DNA of 64,000 bases, taken from contig NZ_CP058349.1 in NCBI RefSeq assembly GCF_013395055.1, positions 372,001-436,000 of the forward strand, in the 5' to 3' direction. The DNA is from Pseudomonas sp. ABC1 (GTDB lineage: Bacteria > Pseudomonadota > Gammaproteobacteria > Pseudomonadales > Pseudomonadaceae). How positions within the stretch are numbered: the first letter of the stretch is position 1; each line of letters begins with the position of its first letter. Made by a program: the position numbers and the translations under genes. This document shows, piece by piece, positions 1-8,533 of the stretch. The notes under the pieces are model-generated. The model worked only from the letters and a program-made list of their open reading frames with translations. It searched no databases and was not told where the DNA came from.

Positions 1-1111
1 TTGGCTACCCTTCATCCTGATCAGCCAGATCGGCTTCATGGTCGGTATCTGGCTGGACCATTACTGGGGCTTCATCTTCGCCGCCCTGCTGTCGGTCCCC
101 CTGGGTCTGGCCGGCATGCGCTGGCAGCAGCGCGGCATGCAACGCCTGCTGCAACTGGCCCGGCAGGCGACCTGCGATCCGCTGATCGCACAGATGTACA
201 CCGACAGCAGGGGTTCCGAGGCACAACTGGAACTGGCCATGCTCAGCCAGCAGGCACATTTGAAGACGTGTCTGACACGCTTGCAGGACAGCGCCGTGCA
301 ACTGCAGAAACAGGCCAGCGAGGCTGACCGGCTGGCACAGGAGTGTTCGTCCGGGCTGTCGCGCCAGAGCCAGGAAACCGAACAGGTCGCAGCCGCCATC
401 AACCAGATGACCGCGACTACCCAGGAAGTCGCCAGCAACGTCGCCCAGGCCGCCAGTGCCACACGCCAGGCCAGCGACCTGACCCGCGAAGGCCGCGACG
501 TCACCGCCAAGACGCGCCGCACCATCGAGAGCCTGGCCGACTCGGTGGCCAAGACCGGCAATGCCGTGGAACAACTGGCCAGTGGCAGCGAGCAGATCGG
601 CAGCATGGTCGACGTGATCAAGAGCATCGCCGAACAGACCAACCTGCTGGCACTCAACGCCGCCATCGAAGCCGCCCGCGCCGGCGAGAGCGGGCGCGGC
701 TTCTCGGTGGTCGCCGACGAAGTGCGTCACCTGGCGCAACGTACCGCCGACGCCACCGGGCAGATCCACACATTGATCGAGCAACTGCAACAGCAGGCGC
801 GGCATGCGGTGGACACCACGCGCCTGGGCCATGTGGAGGCGGACCAGGGCGTGGAACATATCGTCCAGGCCGACCAGGCACTGAACGCGATCAACCAGGC
901 CATGGAGCAGGTCATCGACATGACGACCCAGATCGCCTCGGCCACCGAGCAGCAAAGCAGCGTCAGCGAAGAAATCAGCCAGAACGTCGCCACCATCGCG
1001 CAACTGGCCGGGGAAACCACCGTGGGCGCGCAGAAATCAGCGCTGCTCAGCGAAGAGCTGACCTCGACGGCGCAAAGCCAGTACTCGTTGGTCGAGCGCT
1101 TCAACCGCTGA
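1..1111 (+). CDS. aer: Aer-like methyl-accepting chemotaxis protein, 3' part
   Basis: The gene is open at the left window edge (frame starting at base 2), so about 369 C-terminal residues are present. A hydrophobic stretch lies at the visible start, followed by a long helical cytoplasmic region. It carries the conserved hairpin tip of chemoreceptor signalling domains (IAEQTNLLALNAAIEAARAG, then GRGFSVVADEVR), which contacts CheA/CheW. The sensory N-terminus (PAS in Aer proteins) is outside the window. I call it Aer-like because in P. aeruginosa the aerotaxis receptor gene lies next to the cbb3 oxidase region, as here, and the membrane anchor sits just before the signalling domain. The receptor class is certain; the aerotaxis role is inference from context. 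Confidence 0.8.
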   Translation, partial: WLPFILISQIGFMVGIWLDHYWGFIFAALLSVPLGLAGMRWQQRGMQRLLQLARQATCDPLIAQMYTDSRGSEAQLELAMLSQQAHLKTCLTRLQDSAVQLQKQASEADRLAQECSSGLSRQSQETEQVAAAINQMTATTQEVASNVAQAASATRQASDLTREGRDVTAKTRRTIESLADSVAKTGNAVEQLASGSEQIGSMVDVIKSIAEQTNLLALNAAIEAARAGESGRGFSVVADEVRHLAQRTADATGQIHTLIEQLQQQARHAVDTTRLGHVEADQGVEHIVQADQALNAINQAMEQVIDMTTQIASATEQQSSVSEEISQNVATIAQLAGETTVGAQKSALLSEELTSTAQSQYSLVERFNR

Positions 1112-1117
1112 AAGAAA

Positions 1118-1147
1118 AAGGCCATGGGCATCGCTGCCCATGGCCTT
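1118..1147 (-). terminator. Rho-independent terminator of the CoA-transferase gene
   Basis: A perfect 13-bp inverted repeat (AAGGCCATGGGCA / TGCCCATGGCCTT) with a TCGC tetraloop. On the minus strand it is followed by a T-rich run (CTTTTTCTTT), so it terminates the minus-strand CoA-transferase gene. It also lies directly behind the chemoreceptor stop codon and may insulate the convergent genes. Confidence 0.8.
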
Positions 1148-1170
1148 CGTCGCGACTCAACTACGCAGGA

Positions 1171-2673
1171 TCACTCCTTGCGCATGGTGCCCTTCTCGGC
1201 CAGTGCCGTATGCCAGGAGAACGCCTTCTCCAGGATATGCGGGGTATGGCCGCCACGCGCCTTGGCCTCGTTGAAGTACTCGTAGGCCTGGGCCCGGAAG
1301 TCCGGGTGCATGCAGTTCTCGATGATCCGCTCCGCCGCCTGCACCGGCGCCAGCCCGCGAAGGTCGGCATAGCCCTGTTCGGTGACGATCACGTCGACAT
1401 CGTGGTTGGTATGGTCGACATGGGACACGAACGGCACGATGGACGACACCTTGCCATCCTTCGCCGTGGAGGACGTGACGAAGATGGTGATACGGGCGTT
1501 GCGGGCGAAATCGCCGGAGCCGCCGATTCCGTTCATCATGCGCGTGCCGCCAACGTGGGTGGAGTTCACGTTGCCGTAGATATCCACTTCCAGCGCGGTG
1601 TTGAAGGAAATGATGCCCAGGCGACGAATGACCTCGGGGTGGTTGGAGATTTCCTGCGGGCGGAAGACCAGCTTGTCCTTGTAGCGCGCCAGGTCCTTGC
1701 CGAGGGTTTCCACGCGCTTCTTCGACAGCGACAGCGCCGTGGCCGCGGCGAATTTCACCACGCCAGCGTCGATCAGGTCGAAGATGCCATCCTGCAGCAC
1801 TTCCGAAGCGACCACGATGTCACGGAATTCGGAGGTCTTCATGCCGTTGAGCACCGCGTTGGCCACCGAACCCACACCCGACTGCAACGGCGCCAGGCTC
1901 TCGGTGAGGCGCCCGGCCTTGACCTCGGCGCGCAGGAAATCCAGCAGGTTGTCGGCGATCTGCTGGGTTTCGGCATTGGGCTCGAACAGCGGCGACGGGA
2001 TGTCCGGCTGGCTCGACAGCACGATGCCGCGCACCTTGGCCGGATCGACCGGAATACCCTTGGTGCCGATGCGCTTGCTGATGTCGTAGACCGGGATGTC
2101 CTTGCGCTGGCCGGCAGGCTCGGGCACGTAGATGTCGTGCATGCCTTCGTATTCACGCGGCGCCGAGGTGTTCAGCTCGATGATCACGTGCTTGGCGGTC
2201 TGCACGAAGATCGGCGAGTTGCCGACGGAGCCGGTCGGGATGATCTGACCGTCTTCGGTGATCGCAGCCGCCTCGATGATCGCGTAATCGACCGCCGGCA
2301 GTACGCCCTGGCGAATCCACTCGGCGGTGTGGGAAAGGTGCTGGTCGATGTAGAAGGCTTCGCCGCTGTTGATCTTGCCACGCAGCACCGGGTTGCCCTG
2401 GTAGGGCAGGCGCAGGTTGATGATGCCCGCCTCGGCCATGGCCTGGTCAGCGGCCGGACCCATGGAGGCGCCGGTGTACAGGTTGACCTTGAATTTTTCC
2501 TGCTTGCCACGCTCGGCCAGTGCCCTGGGAAATTCCTTCGGCTCGCCGAACAACGTGAAGCCACTCATCCCGAGGCTCATGCCATCCTCGATCCAGGATG
2601 CCGCCTCTTCTGCGGAGACGATCTTGTCGCGGAACGCCTCGTTGCGGATGAATTGGTTCAGGTCAGTTTCCAT
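1171..2673 (-). CDS. Acetyl-CoA hydrolase / acetate:succinyl-CoA transferase family protein
   Basis: A 500-residue protein of the Cat1/AarC-type CoA-transferase family, which moves CoA between acetate and succinate (or hydrolyses acetyl-CoA) in the cytosol during acetate or propionate use. Seen: GSVGNSPIF near 148-156, the QSGVGSVANAVL loop near 264-275, and the SEVLQDG segment whose Glu (E291) aligns with the glutamate that forms the acyl-CoA adduct. The ATG at 2673 is chosen because a GAGAGGT ribosome site lies just upstream and the family is about 500 aa; a longer in-frame reading to 2808 adds 45 unconserved residues. It stands alone and ends at a good terminator. Transferase versus hydrolase cannot be decided from sequence. 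Confidence 0.9.
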   Translation of the reverse strand: METDLNQFIRNEAFRDKIVSAEEAASWIEDGMSLGMSGFTLFGEPKEFPRALAERGKQEKFKVNLYTGASMGPAADQAMAEAGIINLRLPYQGNPVLRGKINSGEAFYIDQHLSHTAEWIRQGVLPAVDYAIIEAAAITEDGQIIPTGSVGNSPIFVQTAKHVIIELNTSAPREYEGMHDIYVPEPAGQRKDIPVYDISKRIGTKGIPVDPAKVRGIVLSSQPDIPSPLFEPNAETQQIADNLLDFLRAEVKAGRLTESLAPLQSGVGSVANAVLNGMKTSEFRDIVVASEVLQDGIFDLIDAGVVKFAAATALSLSKKRVETLGKDLARYKDKLVFRPQEISNHPEVIRRLGIISFNTALEVDIYGNVNSTHVGGTRMMNGIGGSGDFARNARITIFVTSSTAKDGKVSSIVPFVSHVDHTNHDVDVIVTEQGYADLRGLAPVQAAERIIENCMHPDFRAQAYEYFNEAKARGGHTPHILEKAFSWHTALAEKGTMRKE

Positions 2674-2904
2674 AAAGCACCTCTCGATAGCCGTGTTTGT
2701 CTGTTTTGTGATGGCTACAGCGATGGAACGCTGCAATAGAAGCGGAGCACGGTGGGAACGATAGCGCACATTCCACGTCCCGAGCGTGCAGGCGGGAACC
2801 TGTACCAAGGTCCTGCCCGTCGTCGATGGATAACATGATTCGCCCCCAAAGTCTCCCCGATTCTAGAGCCCTCAGCATTCTTGGCTGCTATACGAAAGTC
2901 GCAA

Positions 2905-3594
2905 TTATGCAGCCAATCCACGCAGAAAAACGGCGATCTCCCGTGCCGTGCGGGCCAGATGCGCTTCATGGGTGAAACCGGAGCGCTTGAGTGGCTTCAG
3001 GTCGTGATCCGCGGCCTCCAGCCAGACGACGCCGATCGCTGGGGCCAGGACATAACCGGCGACCGTCTCCCGACCACCAAGCGCATCGCGCTCGCCCTGC
3101 ACGATAAGGGTCGGCGTATTCAGGTTGGCCAGGTGTTCTACCCGGGGCTTGTCCTTGCGCCCGGCGGGGTGGAATGGATAGCCCAGGCAGACGAGTGCGT
3201 CGCACTCAAGCTCGTCCGCCAGCAGACTGGCCATTCTGCCGCCCATGGACTTGCCGCCGATGGCCAATGGCCCTGCGGTTTGCTGTCGCACGAAGGCATG
3301 GGCCTCACGCCACGCCTGCAGCAGTTTCGGGGCGGTGTCCGGGGGGCGCCGAAGACCCGTTTCGCGCCGTTGCGCCATGTAGGGGAATTCGAAGCGAAAC
3401 ACCGCCACGCCTAGGCTTGCGAGCCGCTCGGCCACGTCATTCATGAAGGCGCTGTCCATGGGCGCGCCCGCGCCGTGGGCGAGGATCAGGGTATGCCACG
3501 GAGCCGCTTCGGGGCGGGCCCAGATACCAGCAACTAAATGTGCGCCCGACGTGTATTGATCCGGGTCAATACCGCTTATTTGCCCTTTCTCCAT
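2905..3594 (-). CDS. Alpha/beta-hydrolase (dienelactone hydrolase / Tex30-like)
   Basis: A 229-residue soluble protein with an alpha/beta-hydrolase core: the oxyanion-side segment ILAHGAGAPMDS, a nucleophile elbow GGKSMGGRMAS (Ser as nucleophile), and LIVQGERDALGG around the expected acid residue. No signal peptide, so cytosolic. The start at 3594 is supported by GCGGGAG five bases upstream. It diverges from the first cco operon, and its first ~13 codons overlap the Anr box controlling that operon. The substrate is unknown; the family includes carboxylesterases and dienelactone hydrolases. Confidence 0.8.
   Translation of the reverse strand: MEKGQISGIDPDQYTSGAHLVAGIWARPEAAPWHTLILAHGAGAPMDSAFMNDVAERLASLGVAVFRFEFPYMAQRRETGLRRPPDTAPKLLQAWREAHAFVRQQTAGPLAIGGKSMGGRMASLLADELECDALVCLGYPFHPAGRKDKPRVEHLANLNTPTLIVQGERDALGGRETVAGYVLAPAIGVVWLEAADHDLKPLKRSGFTHEAHLARTAREIAVFLRGLAA
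3556..3569 (+). promoter_or_regulatory. Anr/FNR box upstream of first cco operon
   Basis: TTGATCCGGGTCAA matches the FNR/Anr consensus TTGAT-N4-ATCAA in 9 of 10 positions. Its centre (3562.5) predicts a class II start near 3604, with CATGCT at 3592-3597 as a weak -10. It lies 90 bp before the ccoN start and inside the 5' coding sequence of the divergent hydrolase. Confidence 0.85.
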
Positions 3595-3658
3595 GCTTGC
3601 TCCCGCTTTCTTTTAGAAAGAAAAAAACCGCTCATTAGCCGTGGATGGAAGCCCATAC

Positions 3659-5083
3659 ATGAACACAGCAACCAGTACCGCCTACAATTACAAGGTGGTC
3701 CGCCAATTTGCCATCATGACGGTGGTGTGGGGAATCGTCGGGATGGGGCTCGGCGTTTTCATCGCAGCACAATTGGCCTGGCCGCAACTCAACTTCGACC
3801 TCCCCTGGACCAGCTTTGGCCGCCTGCGACCACTGCACACCAACGCGGTGATCTTCGCCTTCGGTGGTTGCGCCCTGTTCGCCACCTCCTACTACTCGGT
3901 ACAGCGCACCTGCCGCACCGTGTTGTTCGCACCCAAGCTGGCAGCCTTCACCTTCTGGGGTTGGCAACTGGTGATCCTGCTGGCGGCCATCAGCCTGCCG
4001 CTGGGCTTCACCAGCTCCAAGGAGTACGCCGAGCTGGAATGGCCGATCGATATCCTGATCACCATCGTCTGGGTTTCCTATGCCGTGGTGTTCTTCGGCA
4101 CCATCGTCAAGCGCACGGTCTCCCACATCTATGTAGGTAACTGGTTCTTCGGTGGCTTCATCCTGACCGTCGCGCTGCTGCACGTGGTCAACAACCTGGA
4201 AATCCCGGTCACGCTGACCAAGTCCTACTCGCTGTACTCCGGTGCAACCGATGCCATGGTGCAATGGTGGTACGGCCACAACGCCGTGGGCTTCTTCCTG
4301 ACCGCTGGCTTCCTGGGCATGATGTACTACTTCGTACCCAAGCAGGCCGAGCGTCCGGTCTATTCCTATCGCCTGTCCATCGTGCACTTCTGGGCGCTGA
4401 TCACCCTGTACATCTGGGCCGGCCCTCACCACCTGCACTACACCGCTCTGCCTGACTGGGCGCAATCCCTGGGCATGGTGATGTCGCTCATCCTGCTGGC
4501 TCCGAGCTGGGGCGGCATGATCAACGGCATGATGACCCTGTCCGGCGCCTGGCATAAGCTGCGCAGCGACCCCATCCTGCGCTTCCTGGTGGTGTCCCTG
4601 GCCTTCTATGGCATGTCCACCTTCGAAGGCCCGATGATGGCGATCAAGACCGTCAACGCCCTCTCCCACTACACCGACTGGACCATCGGCCACGTACACG
4701 CCGGCGCCCTCGGCTGGGTTGCCATGGTGTCCATCGGCGCGCTGTACCACCTGATCCCGAAAGTCTTCGGACGCGAGCAGATGTACAGCACCGGCCTGAT
4801 AAACAGCCACTTCTGGCTGGCCACCATCGGCACCGTGCTCTATATCGCCTCGATGTGGGTCAACGGCATCACCCAGGGCCTGATGTGGCGCGCAGTCAAC
4901 GACGACGGCACCCTGACCTACTCCTTCGTCGAAGCGCTGGAAGCCAGCCACCCCGGCTTCGTGGTACGTGTGATCGGCGGCGCGATCTTCTTCGCCGGCA
5001 TGCTGCTGATGGCCTACAACACCTGGAAGACCGTGCAGGCCTCCAAACCGGCTGAATACGATGCCGCTGCGCAGATTGCCTGA
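3659..5083 (+). CDS. ccoN: cbb3 cytochrome c oxidase subunit I (first copy)
   Basis: The 474-residue catalytic subunit of the cbb3 terminal oxidase, an inner-membrane O2 reductase used at low oxygen. Ligand positions match the known CcoN layout: H60 (RPLHTNAV), H207 (WWYGHNAVGF) and its cross-linked Y251, H257/H258 (AGPHHLHYT) for CuB, E323, and H345/H347 (TIGHVHAG) for the b-type haems. The ATG at 3659 is preferred over a GTG 18 bases upstream because GGAAG sits seven bases before it. By position, next to the hydrolase and under an Anr box, it corresponds to the P. aeruginosa operon named cco2. Long stretches are nearly identical to the second copy at 7096-8523. Confidence 0.97.
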   Translation: MNTATSTAYNYKVVRQFAIMTVVWGIVGMGLGVFIAAQLAWPQLNFDLPWTSFGRLRPLHTNAVIFAFGGCALFATSYYSVQRTCRTVLFAPKLAAFTFWGWQLVILLAAISLPLGFTSSKEYAELEWPIDILITIVWVSYAVVFFGTIVKRTVSHIYVGNWFFGGFILTVALLHVVNNLEIPVTLTKSYSLYSGATDAMVQWWYGHNAVGFFLTAGFLGMMYYFVPKQAERPVYSYRLSIVHFWALITLYIWAGPHHLHYTALPDWAQSLGMVMSLILLAPSWGGMINGMMTLSGAWHKLRSDPILRFLVVSLAFYGMSTFEGPMMAIKTVNALSHYTDWTIGHVHAGALGWVAMVSIGALYHLIPKVFGREQMYSTGLINSHFWLATIGTVLYIASMWVNGITQGLMWRAVNDDGTLTYSFVEALEASHPGFVVRVIGGAIFFAGMLLMAYNTWKTVQASKPAEYDAAAQIA

Positions 5084-5097
5084 GGAGCCGACCTGAA

Positions 5098-5724
5098 ATG
5101 ACAACGCATAACGAGACCAAACACGAGAAAATCGAGAAGAACATCGGCCTCATGGCCATTCTGATGATCTTCGCCGTGAGCATCGGTGGCCTGACGCAGA
5201 TCGTCCCGCTGTTCTTCCAGGATGTGGTCAACGAGCCGGTGGCGGGCATGAAGCCCTACACCGCGCTGCAGCTGGAAGGCCGTGACCTCTACATCAAGGA
5301 AGGCTGCGTCGGCTGCCACACCCAGATGATTCGTCCCTTCCGTGCTGAAACCGAGCGCTACGGCCACTACTCCGTCGCCGGTGAAAGCGTGTATGACCAC
5401 CCCTTCCTGTGGGGCTCCAACCGTCGCGGTCCGGACCTGGCCCGTGTAGGCGGTCGCTACTCCGACGACTGGCAGCGTGCGCACCTGTACAACCCGCGCA
5501 ACGTGGTGCCTGAGTCGAAGATGCCGTCCTACCCGTGGCTGGTCGAGAACGTACTCGACGGCAAGGACACCGCCAAGAAGATGCAGGCGCTGCGTACCCT
5601 CGGCGTGCCTTACAGCGACGAGGACATCGCCGGTGCCTCCGATGCCGTCAAGGGCAAGACCGAGATGGACGCAATGGTTGCCTACCTGCAAGTGCTCGGC
5701 ACTGCCTTGCAGCACAAGCGCTGA
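5098..5724 (+). CDS. ccoO: cbb3 oxidase subunit II, monohaem cytochrome c (first copy)
   Basis: A 208-residue membrane-anchored c-type cytochrome that passes electrons from CcoP to CcoN. One N-terminal transmembrane helix (about residues 17-40, IGLMAILMIFAVSIGGL) is followed by a periplasmic domain with a single haem-binding CVGCH near 71-75 and distal methionines. It follows ccoN after 14 bases with GAGGAG as ribosome site. It is close to full identity with the second copy except at the N-terminus and the last ~40 residues. Confidence 0.97.
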   Translation: MTTHNETKHEKIEKNIGLMAILMIFAVSIGGLTQIVPLFFQDVVNEPVAGMKPYTALQLEGRDLYIKEGCVGCHTQMIRPFRAETERYGHYSVAGESVYDHPFLWGSNRRGPDLARVGGRYSDDWQRAHLYNPRNVVPESKMPSYPWLVENVLDGKDTAKKMQALRTLGVPYSDEDIAGASDAVKGKTEMDAMVAYLQVLGTALQHKR

Positions 5725-5733
5725 TCATCGGAC

Positions 5734-5754
5734 GGCGGCCGCCTGACGGCCGCC
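5734..5754 (+). other. Intercistronic hairpin between ccoO and ccoP
   Basis: GGCGGCCG / CGGCCGCC form an 8-bp stem with a five-base loop in the 83-bp ccoO-ccoP gap. There is no T run, so a processing or mRNA-stability element is likelier than a terminator. The gap holds no ccoQ reading frame. Confidence 0.6.
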
Positions 5755-5807
5755 TGGGACTAAAATCGCGGACAGTCGGAGTTGCTCAGGCTGTCCAGGA
5801 GTAGCAC

Positions 5808-6743
5808 ATGAGCACTTTCTGGAGTGGATACATCGCCCTGCTGACGCTGGGCACCATTGTCGCTCTGTTCTGGTTGATCTTCGCCACGCGCAAGGGCGAG
5901 TCGGCCACGACCACCGACAAGACCATGGGACATGCCTTCGATGGCATCGAGGAGTACGACAACCCGCTGCCCAAGTGGTGGTTCATGCTGTTCATCGGCA
6001 CCCTGCTGTTCGGCATCGTCTACCTGATCCTCTATCCGGGCCTGGGTAACTGGAAAGGCGTACTGCCCGGTTACGAAGGTGGCTGGACCCAGGCCAAGGC
6101 ATGGGAGCGTGAAATGGCCCAGGCCGAGCAGAAGTACGGCCCGATCTTCGCCAAGTACTCCGCCATGCCCATCACCGAGGTGGCCAAGGATGAGCAGGCA
6201 CTGAAAATGGGCGGCCGCCTCTTCGCGACCTACTGCTCGATCTGCCACGGTTCGGATGCCAAGGGCTCGGTGGGCTTCCCCAACCTGGCTGACAAGGACT
6301 GGCGCTGGGGCGGCGAGCCGGAGACCATCAAGATGTCGATCCTCCATGGCCGTATCGGCGTCATGCCGGCCTGGGGCGCGGTCATCGGTGAGGAAGGCGT
6401 GAAGAACGTCGCGGCCTTCGTCCGCAAGGACCTGGGCGGCCTGGCATTGCCGGAAGGCACCGCAGTCGATCTGGAAGCCGGCAAAGCCATCTACGCCCAG
6501 ACCTGCTCGGTCTGCCACGGCGCGACTGGCGACGGCATGGCCGCACTCGGCGCACCTGCGCTGAACAGCCCGGCTGGCTGGATCTACGGCAGCAGCCTGC
6601 CTCAGTTGCAGCAGACCATCCGCCACGGCCGCAACGGCCAGATGCCTGCACAAGAGCAATACCTGGGCAACGACAAGGTCCACCTGCTGGCGGCCTATGT
6701 CTACAACCTGTCCCATGGCAGTGAAAAAGCGGACGAGCAATAA
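5808..6743 (+). CDS. ccoP: cbb3 oxidase subunit III, dihaem cytochrome c (first copy)
   Basis: A 311-residue dihaem cytochrome, the electron entry subunit of the oxidase. Two N-terminal transmembrane segments (WSGYIALLTLGTIVALFWL, and WWFMLFIGTLLFGIVYLIL) precede a periplasmic part with two CxxCH sites, CSICHG and CSVCHG, each with a downstream methionine segment (GVMPAW and GQMPAQ). A strong AGGAG precedes the ATG. It is the last gene of the first operon and is followed by a hairpin. Confidence 0.97.
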   Translation: MSTFWSGYIALLTLGTIVALFWLIFATRKGESATTTDKTMGHAFDGIEEYDNPLPKWWFMLFIGTLLFGIVYLILYPGLGNWKGVLPGYEGGWTQAKAWEREMAQAEQKYGPIFAKYSAMPITEVAKDEQALKMGGRLFATYCSICHGSDAKGSVGFPNLADKDWRWGGEPETIKMSILHGRIGVMPAWGAVIGEEGVKNVAAFVRKDLGGLALPEGTAVDLEAGKAIYAQTCSVCHGATGDGMAALGAPALNSPAGWIYGSSLPQLQQTIRHGRNGQMPAQEQYLGNDKVHLLAAYVYNLSHGSEKADEQ

Positions 6744-7095
6744 GCTCCGCACGGGCGGTACGCAAGTACCGCCCCCTCCCTCTGAAGTACTACTTCCTTG
6801 TCCGTGCGACTCTCTGACGCACAGTTACTTCGATAAACACCTTTCCCCTTTTCCGCCCCAGCTTCTAAGCTTTCGTCATTCGCCACACACCGCATAACCA
6901 CAAGGCGAAACCTTTCCTAGCAAGCACCGGCCTGGTGCCAGGGCCCCCTGAATAGCGAACGGAAGACGCTTGAAATCAGGGCCTGAGCGGCCAGAAACGG
7001 CGGCGGGCGTGGTTTGCATTGCCCCCCTCCTTTCTCCATACTTGCCGCCGATTTTTGCCCTTAATAAAAAAATGCCTATAGCGTGGAAGCCTTGT
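6744..7095. other. Intergenic leader between the two cco operons
   Basis: 352 bases with no gene. It holds the hairpin at 6753-6774, a pyrimidine-rich stretch, and an AT-rich segment around 7058-7080 (TTAATAAAAAAATG) before the second ccoN. I find no TTGAT-N4-ATCAA-type Anr box here, unlike upstream of the first operon, which fits oxygen-independent expression of the second operon. A sigma-70 start is likely in the AT-rich part but I cannot place it firmly. Confidence 0.5.
6753..6774 (+). terminator. Hairpin after first cco operon
   Basis: GGGCGGTAC / GTACCGCCC is a perfect 9-bp stem closed by a GCAA tetraloop, nine bases after the ccoP stop. A C-rich tract follows instead of T, so it may terminate weakly or protect the 3' end. 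Confidence 0.6.
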
Positions 7096-8523
7096 ATGAG
7101 CACTGCGATAACAGAAACTGCTTATAACTATAAAGTGGTTCGCCAATTCGCCATCATGACGGTGATATGGGGAATCGTCGGGATGGGTCTGGGCGTGCTG
7201 ATCGCCGCACAACTGGTGTGGCCTCAACTCAACTTCGACCTGCCGTGGACCAGCTTCGGCCGTCTGCGCCCCCTGCACACCAACGCGGTGATCTTCGCCT
7301 TCGGCGGGAGCGCCCTGTTCGCCACCTCCTACTACGTGGTGCAACGCACCTGCCAGACTCGCCTGATCTCCGATGCCCTCGCCGCCTTCACCTTCTGGGG
7401 CTGGCAACTGGTCATCGTACTGGCGGTCATCACCCTGCCGCTGGGTTTCACCAGCTCCAAGGAGTACGCCGAGCTGGAATGGCCGATCGACATCCTGCTG
7501 GCGGTCGTCTGGGTCACCTACGCCGTGGTGTTCTTCGGCACCATCATGAAGCGCAAGGCGCGCCACATCTATGTCGGCAACTGGTTCTTCGGTGCCTTCA
7601 TCCTGGTCACGGCGATGCTGCACATCGTCAACAACCTGGAAATCCCGGTCACCCTGACCAAGTCCTACTCCATCTACGCGGGCGCCACCGATGCGATGGT
7701 CCAGTGGTGGTACGGCCACAATGCCGTGGGCTTCTTCCTGACCACCGGCTTCCTCGGCATGATGTATTACTTCGTGCCCAAGCAGGCCGAGCGTCCGGTC
7801 TATTCTTACCGCCTCTCCATCGTGCATTTCTGGGCGTTGATCACCCTGTACATCTGGGCCGGTCCGCACCACCTGCACTACACCGCACTGCCTGACTGGG
7901 CGCAGTCCCTCGGCATGGTGATGTCGATCATCCTGCTGGCTCCGAGCTGGGGCGGCATGATCAACGGCATGATGACCCTCTCGGGCGCCTGGCATAAGTT
8001 GCGCACCGACCCGATCCTGCGCTTCCTGGTGGTGTCCCTGGCCTTCTACGGCATGTCCACCTTCGAAGGCCCGATGATGGCGATCAAGACCGTCAACGCC
8101 CTCTCCCACTACACCGACTGGACCATCGGCCACGTACACGCCGGCGCCCTCGGCTGGGTGGCGATGATCACCATCGGCTCCATGTACCACCTGATTCCGA
8201 AGGTCTTCGCTCGTGGGCAGATGCACAGCATCGGCCTGATCAACGCGCACTTCTGGCTGGCCACCATCGGTACAGTGCTCTACATCGCTTCGATGTGGGT
8301 CAACGGCATCACCCAGGGCCTGATGTGGCGTGCAGTCAACGACGACGGCACCCTGACCTATTCCTTCGTCGAAGCGCTGGAAGCCAGCCACCCCGGCTTC
8401 ATCATCCGTGCCCTCGGCGGCGCGTTCTTCCTCACCGGCATGCTGTTGATGGCCTACAACACCTGGCGCACCGTGCGTGCCGCCAAACCGGCCGAATACG
8501 AAGCCGCCGCGAAGATCGCCTGA
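7096..8523 (+). CDS. ccoN: cbb3 cytochrome c oxidase subunit I (second copy)
   Basis: A 475-residue paralogue of the first CcoN with all haem and CuB ligand motifs kept (RPLHTNAV, WWYGHNAVGF, AGPHHLHYT, TIGHVHAG), each one residue later than in copy one. The ATG at 7096 is chosen because GGAAG lies seven bases upstream and the product then aligns end to end with copy one; a longer in-frame reading from 6970 adds unconserved residues. It starts a ccoNOQP operon matching the P. aeruginosa cco1 position next to ccoG. A block of 110 bases (8050-8159) is identical to 4610-4719 in copy one, including synonymous sites. Confidence 0.97.
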   Translation: MSTAITETAYNYKVVRQFAIMTVIWGIVGMGLGVLIAAQLVWPQLNFDLPWTSFGRLRPLHTNAVIFAFGGSALFATSYYVVQRTCQTRLISDALAAFTFWGWQLVIVLAVITLPLGFTSSKEYAELEWPIDILLAVVWVTYAVVFFGTIMKRKARHIYVGNWFFGAFILVTAMLHIVNNLEIPVTLTKSYSIYAGATDAMVQWWYGHNAVGFFLTTGFLGMMYYFVPKQAERPVYSYRLSIVHFWALITLYIWAGPHHLHYTALPDWAQSLGMVMSIILLAPSWGGMINGMMTLSGAWHKLRTDPILRFLVVSLAFYGMSTFEGPMMAIKTVNALSHYTDWTIGHVHAGALGWVAMITIGSMYHLIPKVFARGQMHSIGLINAHFWLATIGTVLYIASMWVNGITQGLMWRAVNDDGTLTYSFVEALEASHPGFIIRALGGAFFLTGMLLMAYNTWRTVRAAKPAEYEAAAKIA

Positions 8524-8533
8524 GGAACGTGCA

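Noticed and set aside
343..2739. 798-aa plus-strand open frame across the chemoreceptor and CoA-transferase genes
   Set aside because: It is antisense or out of frame to two genes with clear motifs, shows no domain, and is the usual result of few stop codons in high-GC DNA.
2674..2808. 45-residue N-terminal extension of the CoA transferase
   Set aside because: The ATG at 2673 has a strong ribosome site and gives normal family length; the extension is unconserved in character.
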